A DNA stretch of 64,000 bases from Paenibacillus vini (GCF_018403325.1 NZ_BOSL01000017.1:1-64000); one strand, 5' to 3'. Shown: positions 24,451 through 32,056, counted from the first letter of the stretch. Notes: a model not told the origin generated them from the sequence alone. Made by a program: numbers and translations.

Positions 24451-24524
24451 ACGTTTAACGTATTATGATTAACATCTATCGTTTAATGACTTACCCTCAT
24501 AATACAACGCCTAACGTTAAACGT
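24451..24524. promoter_or_regulatory. Three-site operator region of the prophage switch
   Basis: ACGTTTAACGT occurs at 24451-24461 and as its exact reverse complement (ACGTTAAACGT) at 24514-24524. A degenerate copy (TCGTTTAATGA) lies between them at 24479-24489. Each is itself nearly palindromic (ACGTT-x-AACGT). The sites sit between the leftward operon and the rightward XRE gene at 24585, as expected for a repressor/Cro control region. Confidence 0.7.
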
Positions 24525-24527
24525 CAA
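24499..24527 (-). promoter_or_regulatory. Strong leftward early promoter
   Basis: On the minus strand TTGACG (24527-24522) is followed, after exactly 17 bases, by TATTAT (24504-24499). An operator copy (ACGTTAAACGT, 24514-24524) overlaps the -35 and spacer, so repressor binding would block polymerase. Confidence 0.75.
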
Positions 24528-24584
24528 TAGGTTATTTCAAAATATTTATCGTGAGGGTATACTTTTATTTGAGGTGATATTCGC

Positions 24585-24818
24585 GTGACCATTAAATTGA
24601 AGTTAGAAGACACACTAACCAGCGCTGGCTTATCAAAAAATGCTCTTGCGCGGGAAGCAAAAGTCCGGCCAAACTTGATATATGATATGTGCGAGGGAAA
24701 AACGAAGAGGCTCGATCTCGAAACATTGGGCAAGATAATCGACACTTTAAACGCGATGACAGGGCGCAGCTATACGCTGACCGACGTACTGGAGTACATA
24801 CCGGCCGCCGACCGTTGA
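24585..24818 (+). CDS. XRE-family phage repressor or Cro
   Basis: 77 residues from a GTG at 24585 behind GAGGTGATATTCGC. It is a minimal helix-turn-helix protein (TLTSAGLSKNALAREAKVRP, then NLIYDMCEGKTKRLDLETLGKI, residues about 10-50), without a peptidase or oligomerisation domain. Divergent from the leftward early operon across the operator, it is likely the primary switch regulator. A weak -10 (TATACT near 24557) precedes it. Confidence 0.82.
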   Translation: MTIKLKLEDTLTSAGLSKNALAREAKVRPNLIYDMCEGKTKRLDLETLGKIIDTLNAMTGRSYTLTDVLEYIPAADR

Positions 24819-25190
24819 GTCCGCGGTCTTTTTCATGCGCTTAGCTTCCGCGCGAGCCAGTGTATTGCTTGCGGTCTGCGGCGAGGACACTCCGATGGCT
24901 TCCGCAATCTCTTTGAGCGTGCGTCCTTCTTCGCGAAGTTTGAGCGCCGTCTCTTCGCGCTCGGTTAGTGTTTCGGCGGAAGGGGCGGCGGCTGGCCGGA
25001 ATTTTCCGTCTGCGGACTCAACGTTTCCAACTGTTAATTTTTGATCAGTTGGAATTTCCTCGGCTTCCTTCGTCCAATTTACCGCTGTTCCGTAGCTGAT
25101 TCCGAGCCATGCGCCGATAAGTCGGTAACTTTTGCCCGCCTGCCGGAGCTTGATCGCCGCTTCTTGCTTATGTCGTTACCTGGCGAGCAT
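24747..25190 (-). pseudogene. Double helix-turn-helix protein with an early stop codon
   Basis: The minus strand carries about 142 open codons (25175 down to 24750) encoding a plausible DNA-binding protein. One helix-turn-helix reads QEAAIKLRQAGKSYRLIGAW and a second reads LREEGRTLKEIAEAIGVSSP. There is no usable start in this frame. Just upstream, ATG CTC GCC AGG (25190-25179) is followed by TAA and then RHKQEAA. A single T-to-A change would make AAA and restore MLARKRHKQEAA. The 3' end overlaps the XRE gene antisense by 72 bases. It may be a nonsense mutant or may use a non-standard start. Confidence 0.55.
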
Positions 25191-25285
25191 TTACCGCGTG
25201 TTTCCCGTGGAATTTACGGCGAATTAGCGATCCTGGGCGCGGAGGAGTATAAACGGAAGGGTGGCGAAGTTGAGACGCTATTTTG
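25169..25285 (+). CDS. Possible 38-aa phage protein
   Basis: From the ATG at 25169 the frame reads MSLPGEHLPRVSRGIYGELA followed by ILGAEEYKRKGGEVETLF, a protein-like sequence ending just before the DUF3102-like gene. There is no good ribosome site. It overlaps the start of the minus-strand pseudogene, so only one of the two is probably functional at this spot. Confidence 0.35.
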
Positions 25286-25353
25286 ACGCAAATAAAAACG
25301 CCAACTTACGGAGAGGTTCCGCAGGCCGCCGCGCCGCCAGAAAGGAGGTCAAT

Positions 25354-25893
25354 ATGACACTAGAAATAACTACATTTGACTACAGCCAGCTTAACGCGCC
25401 AATCTCCGAATTCCTTCAAAAGAAAGAAAGGAACATGCGCGAAATTGTAGGGAAAGCATATACGGATTTGGGACGTGAGTTAAAGGAAGCCCAGAACGTA
25501 CTCGCAAGCCACAATAAGTATAGCGGAGTGTTCGAGAAGTGGTACACCGCGTTGGGATTTAGGAGGGATGCCGTTTATCGAATGATACACCGGTTTGATG
25601 TTATCGCAAATTGCGAGGACATGGGTCAGCAGGAGCTATTGGAAGACCTTCCGGTCTCCCTTACGTATGAAATCGCCGCACCATCCGCTGAGTCCACGGA
25701 ACCAAAACGCCGAGCGAAAAAAGCCGTCCTGTCCGGCGAAGTCAAAACGCTAAAGGATTATCGCGAATTGGTCAAACGGTTAGAACAAGCGGAAGCACGC
25801 GCACATAAAGCGGAGGCTGATTACGAAACGGTGCGCGACACGCTCGAATCGATCGACGAGCAGCCTCTGCGTGTGGAATACGTATATGTATAA
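25354..25893 (+). CDS. DUF3102-like phage protein
   Basis: 179 residues from the ATG at 25354, which follows a strong AGAAAGGAGGTCAAT. A longer frame to 25261 has no such site. The core (REIVGKAYTDLGRELKEAQN, then WYTALGFRRDAVYRMIHRFD, residues about 25-80) fits DUF3102-type proteins, common in phages and plasmids and thought to bind DNA. A basic linker (PKRRAKKAV) leads to a C-terminal coiled coil (about 140-170). Confidence 0.75.
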   Translation: MTLEITTFDYSQLNAPISEFLQKKERNMREIVGKAYTDLGRELKEAQNVLASHNKYSGVFEKWYTALGFRRDAVYRMIHRFDVIANCEDMGQQELLEDLPVSLTYEIAAPSAESTEPKRRAKKAVLSGEVKTLKDYRELVKRLEQAEARAHKAEADYETVRDTLESIDEQPLRVEYVYV

Positions 25894-25978
25894 TAGTGCA
25901 AATAAACTTTACGTTTCGCTGTCTGTACCACGCCGACGGAACAAGTCCGCCCGAAGCAACGTTCCTATTTTTGCATAT
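25893..25978 (+). repeat. Duplicated control element, copy 1
   Basis: It starts ATAGTGCAAAT and ends CGTTCCTATTTTTGCATAT. The ends carry inverted TGCAAA and TTTGCA motifs. It begins within the stop of the DUF3102-like gene. The second copy is at 26412-26487. Confidence 0.5.
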
Positions 25979-26411
25979 ATCTTTAAAAGATTTTAAGAAC
26001 TAAGGTCTTAAAAGATTTAAAGACTTTACTCACTTATAATCCCTTACGGTCTTATAAGTTCGTACGCCGCGGATAAAAACCGATCCGAGTCGAATATACC
26101 GAAACCGTGCGAGGAACACATTTATTGCCGCGTGAATGAGAGTTTACTCGAAGAAGAAAACAACAACGACGCCAGCCAGCCGCCTCCATTTCCGCCTGCC
26201 GCCGAACCTCCTCCGCCCACACCCGTACATTTTCCGTAAAATTACCGCAAAATTAGACGATTTGACCGCGTGGAGATATATTTGCTCCCCTCCGTCATCA
26301 AAACCGTTAATTTCACGTGATTTCAGCGAGAAATGATAAGGGAGCGGTTTTCAGCGCGAACAAACGGTATCGACACCACAGCAAACGTTTACTAATTTTT
26401 GAAAGTGTAAT

Positions 26412-26487
26412 ATAGTGCAAATTTACCACGAGTGCCTTTTATTTATTTTTATCTCTTTTTATCTGTTTCGTTCCCATTTTTGCATAT
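26412..26487 (+). repeat. Duplicated control element, copy 2
   Basis: The same borders as copy 1 (ATAGTGCAAAT; CGTTCCCATTTTTGCATAT) with an unrelated AT-rich middle. Conservation of the ends but not the interior points to protein-binding sites or an RNA stem rather than a simple duplication. Confidence 0.5.
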
Positions 26488-26511
26488 TAGGTATAGTGAG
26501 TAGGCGAACAA

Positions 26512-26547
26512 CGATCGGGCCAGACAAGCGCCCGGTCCTTTTTGCGT
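26512..26547 (+). terminator. Hairpin terminator upstream of second XRE gene
   Basis: CGGGC and GCCCG pair around CAGACAAGC, followed by GTCCTTTTTGC. Outer GCGAAC and GTTCGC can extend the fold. It would end transcripts crossing the 25.9-26.5 kb gap. Confidence 0.6.
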
Positions 26548-26596
26548 TCGCTTTTTATGTGATAAATCAAGTTCATAAAATTATGGAGGGGTAAAA

Positions 26597-26818
26597 ATGG
26601 ACAACAAAACAGTAAAAGAAATTAGACTCGCGAACGGACTTACTCAAAAAGAAATGGCGCAGGAAATCGGAGTTGCACTCTCGACAATCGCAATGGTTGA
26701 GTCCGGCGGCCGGAGGGTTACGGATAAGCTGCGTTTTAAGATTGCGCGGCGTTTTCCGATGGACAGCGGGACTGCGGCAATTATTGAGAATGCTAAAAAA
26801 CTCGAAGGGGCGCGGTAA
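26597..26818 (+). CDS. XRE-family helix-turn-helix protein
   Basis: 73 residues with a textbook start (ATGGAGGGGTAAAA-ATG). The helix-turn-helix is KEIRLANGLTQKEMAQEIGV followed by LSTIAMVESGGR (residues about 7-40). It is too short for more than the DNA-binding domain. It leads a small rightward operon with the next two genes and is probably a second regulator or accessory Cro-like protein. Confidence 0.8.
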   Translation: MDNKTVKEIRLANGLTQKEMAQEIGVALSTIAMVESGGRRVTDKLRFKIARRFPMDSGTAAIIENAKKLEGAR

Positions 26819-26888
26819 GTTACCGTGTCTTTTCTATCCGAAGATACCTTATCGTGCGGAAAACTTCAATTAAGGGGCGAAGAATATC

Positions 26889-27644
26889 GTGAGTGTACAA
26901 AACGAGATCATTTTAACAGAAAGCCGCACTCTGCGTGACGATTACGTGTTCAAGGACAGTGTTCTTGAGCGCGTAAAGGCTGTACCGGTGCTGTCGGGAA
27001 CGTTGGAGGTTACGGTAGAAATGGCCGCGAACTTTTACGAGGTTCCTATTGAAACAGTTAGGACTGTACTAAAGCGGAATCGGGCGGAGTTTAACGATTA
27101 CGGGGAAGTTAGATTACTTAAGGGTAAGGTCTTAGAGAGCTTTAAGACGCAGGTTCAAGGTGAACCATCGTTTAAGGGACTCAACTCTCTATCTCTTGTA
27201 ACACGTCGGGGGCTACTCCGCATTGGCATGTTACTTACGGAGTCAGAAGTCGCACGTTCCGTCCGCAATTACCTCCTTAACGTTGAGGGAATCGCAAGTA
27301 AAGAGCAGCGTATGTGGTCAATGCAGCGCGAAGTATCCAAGCGGGAACGCCGCCGATTAACGGACGCGGTTCAGACGTTTGGTGACGGGAGCACTTTTGC
27401 CTACGCTAACTATACGAACCTCGTCTACCGGGTACTGTTCGATACGGATGCGCCAGGCCTGCGCAAACTCTACGGCCTAGAGCCCGACGATAATATCCGC
27501 GACGCGCTCAGTACAGATGACCTGCGCAGCGTTGTCGACGTTGAAACCGCGATTAGTTCGCTGCTCCGCCTCGGGTACGGATACCGGGAGATTCGCGACG
27601 AATTACTGAGCCGGAAGGCTAATTTCCGCAGGGAGGCCGCTTAA
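26889..27644 (+). CDS. Phage regulatory protein, antirepressor-like
   Basis: 251 residues from a GTG at 26889 (weak AAGGGG site). The N-terminal half follows a pattern seen in a Bacillales phage family: VLERVKAVPVLSGTLEVTVE, then EMAANFYEVPIETVRTVLKR, then VTRRGLLRIGMLLTESEVAR and SVRNYLLNVEG. It resembles Bro/ORF6-type antirepressors in layout (DNA-binding first, variable second half). The C-terminal half is helical and basic. A regulatory role is inferred. Confidence 0.65.
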   Translation: MSVQNEIILTESRTLRDDYVFKDSVLERVKAVPVLSGTLEVTVEMAANFYEVPIETVRTVLKRNRAEFNDYGEVRLLKGKVLESFKTQVQGEPSFKGLNSLSLVTRRGLLRIGMLLTESEVARSVRNYLLNVEGIASKEQRMWSMQREVSKRERRRLTDAVQTFGDGSTFAYANYTNLVYRVLFDTDAPGLRKLYGLEPDDNIRDALSTDDLRSVVDVETAISSLLRLGYGYREIRDELLSRKANFRREAA

Positions 27645-27645
27645 T

Positions 27646-27981
27646 ATGGGATTGATTAGAGTGGACATTCATAAGGAGCAACGCAAAATTGACGCGGACT
27701 ATCGCATGGAGACGGAGGCCGGCGTCATGAAGGTGTTGCGCGGATACCGGGAGTTAAATTTCCGAAAATACAACGGATCGGTCGAGTTGGCCGGGCTGCT
27801 CGCGGACTTTAATAACGCGTTAGAGCTCGCTCAATTGACGGAGTGCGAGCGCAAGGCCGCGTACCTGACCGTCACCAACGTGTCACACGCCGAAATCGAT
27901 AGTAGCGCGTTAGAGTCCGCCGCGAAGAAGATAGCGGCCGTTTTTCGGGGCTGGCGGTATGATACCGACGTGGCTGCGTAA
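27646..27981 (+). CDS. Hypothetical phage protein, possible late regulator
   Basis: 111 residues starting at an ATG (27646), one base after the stop of the preceding gene. The middle (LLADFNNALELAQLTECERK) and the position at the end of the rightward arm recall ArpU/RinA-type late transcription regulators, but the helix-turn-helix is not obvious. The last visible prophage gene before the tRNAs. Confidence 0.55.
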   Translation: MGLIRVDIHKEQRKIDADYRMETEAGVMKVLRGYRELNFRKYNGSVELAGLLADFNNALELAQLTECERKAAYLTVTNVSHAEIDSSALESAAKKIAAVFRGWRYDTDVAA

Positions 27982-27998
27982 ATACGAGAAGATATCGT

Positions 27999-28045
27999 AG
28001 AGTCCGCATAAACGAACGCAAAACTTGCGAATATATGCGGGCTCT
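27999..28045. repeat. Nested hairpin between the last prophage gene and the tRNAs
   Basis: AGAGTCCGCATA (27999-28010) pairs with TATGCGGGCTCT (28034-28045) with a single T-G pair. Inside it CGCAA (28017-28021) pairs with TTGCG (28025-28029). There is no T-run on either strand. It could be a factor-dependent terminator, a recombination site arm, or a structured RNA end. Confidence 0.5.
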
Positions 28046-28075
28046 ATAAGTTACGCAGATATCCGTAATTTGGAC

Positions 28076-28105
28076 TTGCAGCGATGCGCTCCTATGTGAT
28101 ATATT
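28076..28105 (+). promoter_or_regulatory. Probable promoter of the tRNA operon
   Basis: TTGCAG (28076-28081), 18-base spacer, TATATT (28100-28105). It would give a leader of about 95 bases before tRNA-Ala, including the two 17-bp repeats at 28131 and 28173. Confidence 0.55.
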
Positions 28106-28130
28106 ATTGGAGCGGAAAGAAAACGACGAA

Positions 28131-28189
28131 ATGACTGTGCGGCGACAAACCGTTGATATAGCGGGCTTTGCGATGACTGTGCGTTGACA
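28131..28189 (+). repeat. Two 17-bp direct repeats in the tRNA leader
   Basis: ATGACTGTGCGGCGACA (28131-28147) and ATGACTGTGCGTTGACA (28173-28189) differ at two bases and are 42 bp apart. They sit between the putative promoter and tRNA-Ala. They could be processing signals or an attachment-site arm pair. Confidence 0.5.
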
Positions 28190-28206
28190 TTTCGGGATAA
28201 ATTTGC

Positions 28207-28282
28207 GGGGCCTTAGCTCAGCTGGGAGAGCGCATCGCTGGCAGCGATGAGGTCAGGGGTTCGATCCCCCTAGGCTCCACCA
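28207..28282 (+). tRNA. tRNA-Ala (GGC)
   Basis: A complete 76-nt cloverleaf: acceptor stem GGGGCCT/AGGCTCC (one G-T pair), D-arm GCTC/GAGC, anticodon stem CATCG/CGATG with loop CTGGCAG (anticodon GGC), T-arm with GGTTCGATCCC, discriminator A and an encoded CCA. It reads GCC codons. It marks the change from prophage to chromosome. Confidence 0.95.
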
Positions 28283-28294
28283 TATTACTTCTAC

Positions 28295-28367
28295 GGATCG
28301 TTAGCTCAGTTGGTAGAGCATTCGACTCTTAATCGACAGGTCCAGGGTTCGAGTCCCTGACGATCCA
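28295..28367 (+). tRNA. tRNA-Lys (CTT), CCA not encoded
   Basis: A 73-nt cloverleaf: acceptor GGATCGT/ACGATCC, D-arm GCTC/GAGC, anticodon loop CTCTTAA with anticodon CTT, T-arm AGGGTTCGAGTCCCT. The sequence after the discriminator A is TAC, so CCA must be added by the nucleotidyltransferase, unlike the neighbouring tRNA-Ala. The anticodon stem has one mismatch at its base. Confidence 0.95.
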
Positions 28368-28383
28368 TACCGAGTTTATATGA

Positions 28384-28419
28384 AACATCCGGCAGAAATG
28401 CTGGATGTTTTTGTTTTTT
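28384..28419 (+). terminator. Terminator of the tRNA operon
   Basis: AACATCC-G-GCA and TGC-T-GGATGTT form a stem around GAAA, followed by TTTTGTTTTTT. Confidence 0.9.
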
Positions 28420-28432
28420 CCGGCCATATAAA

Positions 28433-28477
28433 TAAAAAAACAGCCGCCCCGATACAAGATTCGGAGTAGCTGTTTGC
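28433..28477 (-). terminator. Terminator of the GH43 gene
   Basis: On the minus strand AAACAGC and GCTGTTT pair, with an inner CCGA/TCGG, followed by TTTTATT. It lies directly after the GH43 stop. Confidence 0.75.
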
Positions 28478-28482
28478 TTTTG

Positions 28483-29472
28483 TTATTCTTCGTTTTTATA
28501 AGGCTCAATCGTCTGGATCGTACCGTCATCATTGTATTTTAATTCGGTATACTTGACGCAGCGCTTATTGTCTGCTCCGCCGGACAAGGAACTGTCATGA
28601 TAAAATAAGTACCATTTCTCCTTGAACTGGACGATGGAATGATGAGTGGTCCATCCGACTACGGGAGTAAGGATTTTTCCTTGATATTGATAAGGACCCA
28701 TCGGATTCTTGCTGATAGCGTATACAATACTGTGTGTAGTTCCTGTGGAATAGGACAGATAGTAATAGTCGTTATACTTGTGAACCCACGGTCCTTCAAA
28801 GTAACGTCTCTCTTCATCTCCGGCAAGGATCAGATTGCCGTCCTCATCCACAATCGAAATCTCCTGCGGCTGTGCTTTAAATGTAAGCATGTCTTCGCTT
28901 AATTCCGCGACGATCGGACCAAGCGCTGGTTCCGTAGGAGCCGGACCTTCAGCATCAGGATTGTAAGTGCCGGTTTGCCATTTCTCTAACTGACCGCCCC
29001 ATAGTCCACCGAAATACATATAGGCTCTATCGTCCTGGTCAATGAAAACGGCAGGATCGATGCTGAAGCTGCCAGGTATATACTCCGGCTCTGGTGTGAA
29101 CGGACCCGCAGGGGAAGAACTCTTGGCTACGCCGATTCGGAACACGCCTTCATGGTCTCTAGCCGGGAAGAATAAATAATAGGTATTGTTCTTATAAGCG
29201 GCATCAGGGGCCCATAGCTGCTGACTGGCCCAAGGAATATCCTTAAGATGAAGCACCTCACCATGATCCACGCACGGAGCCCCTGCATCGTCCATGGACA
29301 AAACATGATAATCCTCCATGTCATATTGGTCCCCGTTATCATTTGAAAGCTTCTCATGGTCTAAGTCATGGGAAGGATAGATAAAGATTTTACCTTCAAA
29401 AACATGAGCCGAAGGATCTGCTGTATAAATATGAGTCACGATAGGCTCATTGGGTTGTGCAGGTTTTGTCAC
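28483..29472 (-). CDS. Glycoside hydrolase family 43
   Basis: 329 residues with no signal peptide, so probably cytoplasmic. The GH43 catalytic triad is visible in five-bladed propeller spacing: general base Asp19 (TADPSAHVF), pKa-modulating Asp139 (FSIDPAVFID) and general acid Glu226 (RRYFEGPWV). Family members cleave arabinose- or xylose-containing oligosaccharides; the exact substrate cannot be told. The start is a GTG at 29472 behind AATAGGAGGAAAAGAC. It is a single gene with its own terminator, right after the tRNAs. Confidence 0.92.
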   Translation of the reverse strand: MTKPAQPNEPIVTHIYTADPSAHVFEGKIFIYPSHDLDHEKLSNDNGDQYDMEDYHVLSMDDAGAPCVDHGEVLHLKDIPWASQQLWAPDAAYKNNTYYLFFPARDHEGVFRIGVAKSSSPAGPFTPEPEYIPGSFSIDPAVFIDQDDRAYMYFGGLWGGQLEKWQTGTYNPDAEGPAPTEPALGPIVAELSEDMLTFKAQPQEISIVDEDGNLILAGDEERRYFEGPWVHKYNDYYYLSYSTGTTHSIVYAISKNPMGPYQYQGKILTPVVGWTTHHSIVQFKEKWYLFYHDSSLSGGADNKRCVKYTELKYNDDGTIQTIEPYKNEE

Positions 29473-29757
29473 GTCTTTTCCTCCTATTTAACTGAAATGC
29501 ATGCGTTTTCATCGTATCAGATAAACAGTATCCTGTGAATTCATGAAAGTATAGGTTATATCCCAAAAACTTTAGTTGTTCCTTCATCTGCTCAGTCCGG
29601 GTTTAGGGGCGCACAGAGTCTTTAGCAGCAAAATTCCATCATTTGACCCCCGGAATCCGTGCGCTCTTTTTCAAAATGAAAAATACAGGTACAATAGATA
29701 AGATTAATAAAAATTTAAAGAATGCTGTACTCACATTAGAAAGGAAAACATCAATCT

Positions 29758-30951
29758 ATGATCATTAAACCACGGACACGCGGCTTTATTTGTACGACGT
29801 CGCATCCGGCAGGATGCGAGCGCCAGGTAGAGCAGCAAATTGATTACGTCAAAAACCAAACGGCCATTCAGGGGCCGAAAAATGTGCTTGTCATCGGAGC
29901 TTCGACGGGATATGGCCTTGCTTCCCGCATTGTTGCCGCTTTTGGAGCGCAGGCCAACACAGTGGGCGTCTACCGTCCAAGCGCCGCCAGCGCAACCCGG
30001 ACTGCCTCGGCAGGCTGGTACAATTCCGCTGCATTCGAAAAGGCCGCTCAGGCGGCCGGACTTAAGTCCTTCAGCGTGACGGGAGACGCCTTCTCTGAAG
30101 AGACTAAGGCGAAAACTGCCGAATTAATCCGAAGCGAGCTGGGCCAAGTTGATATGGTCGTATACAGCGTGGCTACCGCTCGCCGGACCGACCCGGTTAC
30201 CGGGCAGCCTCGCACCTCCGTGCTGAAACCGATCGGCAAACCGTATACGAATAAAACGGTGAACTTCCATACCGGAGAAATCAGCGATATTACTCTTGAA
30301 CCCGCCACAGAGCAAGAAATCGAGGATACGGTATTTGTGATGGGAGGCGAGGATTGGCAGGAATGGATCAACGTTCTGGAAAATGCCGGAGCGCTGGCCC
30401 CGAATGCTGTCACCGTCGCTTACTCTTACATCGGATCGCAAATTACGATGCCGATCTACCGGGAAGGCACGATCGGCCGGGCGAAGGATCATTTGGAGGA
30501 AACCGCCCGGAAGCTGGACGAACGGCTCTCAGCGAACGGCGGCGGGCATGCCTATGTCGTCGTGAGCAAGGCGCTCGTTACGCAATCCAGCTCCGCGATT
30601 CCCATCGTTCCGCTGTATATGTCGGCGCTGTACAAAACGATGAAAGAAAAAGGGATTCACGAAGGGACCATCGAGCAGATGTACCGGTTATTCTCCAACA
30701 GACTGTACGGGCCGCAAGCCGTTCCAGTCGATGAGGAAGGCCGAATTCGTCTTGATGATTGGGAGATGCGCGAGGACGTGCAAGCGGAAGTCACAAAGCT
30801 CTGGGATAAACTGACGACGGACAATATTTATGATCTGTCCGATCTCGAAGGCTTCCGTCGCGAGTTCTTCCAGCTGTTCGGCTTTGAGGTCGATGGCGTG
30901 GACTATGAAGCGGACACCGATCCGATTGTTGAAGTAGTCAATCAAAAATAA
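29758..30951 (+). CDS. fabV: FabV-type trans-2-enoyl-ACP/CoA reductase (NADH)
   Basis: 397 residues, the usual length of FabV. It shows the N-terminal MIIKPRTRGFICTTSHPAGC, the nucleotide-binding GASTGYGLASR (residues about 47-57) and the catalytic Y234-x8-K243 (IYREGTIGRAK), whose eight-residue gap separates FabV from FabI. It carries out the last step of fatty acid elongation. FabV enzymes are generally resistant to triclosan. It is followed by a strong terminator. AAAGGAAAACATCAATCT precedes the ATG. Confidence 0.95.
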   Translation: MIIKPRTRGFICTTSHPAGCERQVEQQIDYVKNQTAIQGPKNVLVIGASTGYGLASRIVAAFGAQANTVGVYRPSAASATRTASAGWYNSAAFEKAAQAAGLKSFSVTGDAFSEETKAKTAELIRSELGQVDMVVYSVATARRTDPVTGQPRTSVLKPIGKPYTNKTVNFHTGEISDITLEPATEQEIEDTVFVMGGEDWQEWINVLENAGALAPNAVTVAYSYIGSQITMPIYREGTIGRAKDHLEETARKLDERLSANGGGHAYVVVSKALVTQSSSAIPIVPLYMSALYKTMKEKGIHEGTIEQMYRLFSNRLYGPQAVPVDEEGRIRLDDWEMREDVQAEVTKLWDKLTTDNIYDLSDLEGFRREFFQLFGFEVDGVDYEADTDPIVEVVNQK

Positions 30952-30965
30952 ACCGCACATGCAAA

Positions 30966-31013
30966 AAAACGGTTGGACAAAGGGAAATCCCCTCTGTTCC
31001 AACCGTTTTTTAA
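30966..31013. terminator. Bidirectional terminator between fabV and the WYL regulator
   Basis: AAACGGTTGGA and TCCAACCGTTT form a long stem, with AAAAAA on one side and TTTTTTAATT on the other, so it serves both converging genes. Confidence 0.85.
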
Positions 31014-31063
31014 TTAAAATCGTATGAATGCGATCGGATTACAGATCGTCAGCGGCATTGCGC

Positions 31064-32056
31064 TTAAGTCGGGTCTTTCTCCAAATTGTCCTTCATCTCG
31101 GCATAATGCGCCGCTACATCCGCGCTGACCTGAACCAGTCGTTCAACCAGAGATAATGGTTCGAGAATCGTTAGCGCTTTGCCGTAAGGCAATAAAAAAT
31201 ACGGTACGTAGGATACCAATGCGGCTTGTCCAATCCGGAACAGCGCCTCTTCCGGTTCGCGGGAGATCAGCGCGTGTCCGAACAACCAGTGGCGGCCAAG
31301 CTCATGCAAGGCCTGTTCGGGCCCGGCAATCCGCACATTGACCAGAGTCTCTCCATCAAGTGAGCCGGGAAGCAGGCTCTCCAGCAGGTGGGCCTTGGCG
31401 GAAAAGCCGCCAGGCCTATCAAACCTTTGCTCCGTCGGACGCAGTTCCACGATCCTGTCGGCCCGAAAGCTCCGTATCGTTTGCCGCAGCCGGCAGTATC
31501 CAACCGTATACCAGCAGCCTTTCCAATGGACAATGCCATAGGGATCGAAATCTCTTGAAACCGGCGGCTCGCTCCGGCCTTTATCATAAACCATTTCAAG
31601 AGTCATTCCCTGGGCCGCCGCTTCCTCAAGCTGTTGAAGAAAGGATCGTTCTCGCTCCTCCAAAGGCGGATAAATCACCGACACCCCTTGGTCATGGAGC
31701 TCCAGCCGAAGAAGCTGCTCATCATTCGTATAAAGCTTCAATTTGTCGATCGCCCGCTCCAGGCTTTCCGAATGGGGGTAGCCAGCCTCCCTGGCAAAGG
31801 TCGAAGCATGGACCAAGGCTTTTTGTTCCTCCTGATCAAACAGTAAGGGTGATTCAGCAAACCGCCCTAATATGCGGTATCCGCCGCCCGGGCCCGAATC
31901 CGCGATAATCGGGGCACCGCTTGCGCACAATGAATCTATGCAACGGTATACTGTTCGAATATGAATTTCCAGCTTGTCTGCCAGCTCCCTAGCGGTCAGT
32001 TTCCTCCCGGAGCGGAGCAGCCACAGGATGGACAGCATGTGGTCGGACTTGGACAT
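31064..32056 (-). CDS. WYL-domain transcriptional regulator (YafY type)
   Basis: 330 residues. The N-terminal winged helix reads LWLLRSGRKLTARELADKLE with HIRTVYRCIDSLCASG (about residues 10-50). The WYL domain follows (DPYGIVHWKGCWYTVGYCRL, about 165-190, with GCWYTVGYC in place of the W-Y-L core), then a C-terminal domain. Such proteins sense ligands or nucleic acid and usually regulate nearby genes. The targets here are unknown. Confidence 0.88.
   Translation of the reverse strand: MSKSDHMLSILWLLRSGRKLTARELADKLEIHIRTVYRCIDSLCASGAPIIADSGPGGGYRILGRFAESPLLFDQEEQKALVHASTFAREAGYPHSESLERAIDKLKLYTNDEQLLRLELHDQGVSVIYPPLEERERSFLQQLEEAAAQGMTLEMVYDKGRSEPPVSRDFDPYGIVHWKGCWYTVGYCRLRQTIRSFRADRIVELRPTEQRFDRPGGFSAKAHLLESLLPGSLDGETLVNVRIAGPEQALHELGRHWLFGHALISREPEEALFRIGQAALVSYVPYFLLPYGKALTILEPLSLVERLVQVSADVAAHYAEMKDNLEKDPT

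Larger units (their letters stand above)
25894..26596. other. 700-bp regulatory gap with a duplicated element
   Basis: No convincing gene. It contains two copies of an 80-bp unit bounded by ATAGTGCAAAT and TTTTTGCATAT, a run of related AAAGATTTTAAG/GTCTTAAAAGATTT repeats at about 25983-26025, and a terminator near 26520. A proline-rich open stretch on the plus strand (26130-26240) ends PPPPTPVHFP but lacks a proper start. The gap separates two regulatory gene blocks. Confidence 0.5.

Noticed and set aside
26130-26240. Proline-rich plus-strand stretch ending PPPPTPVHFP
   Set aside because: Only a GTG without a ribosome site is available and the protein would be about 36 residues. It is noted in the gap description but not called as a gene.
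28184-28189. TTGACA just upstream of tRNA-Ala, as a possible -35
   Set aside because: The matching -10 would fall inside the tRNA. The better pair is TTGCAG/TATATT at 28076-28105.
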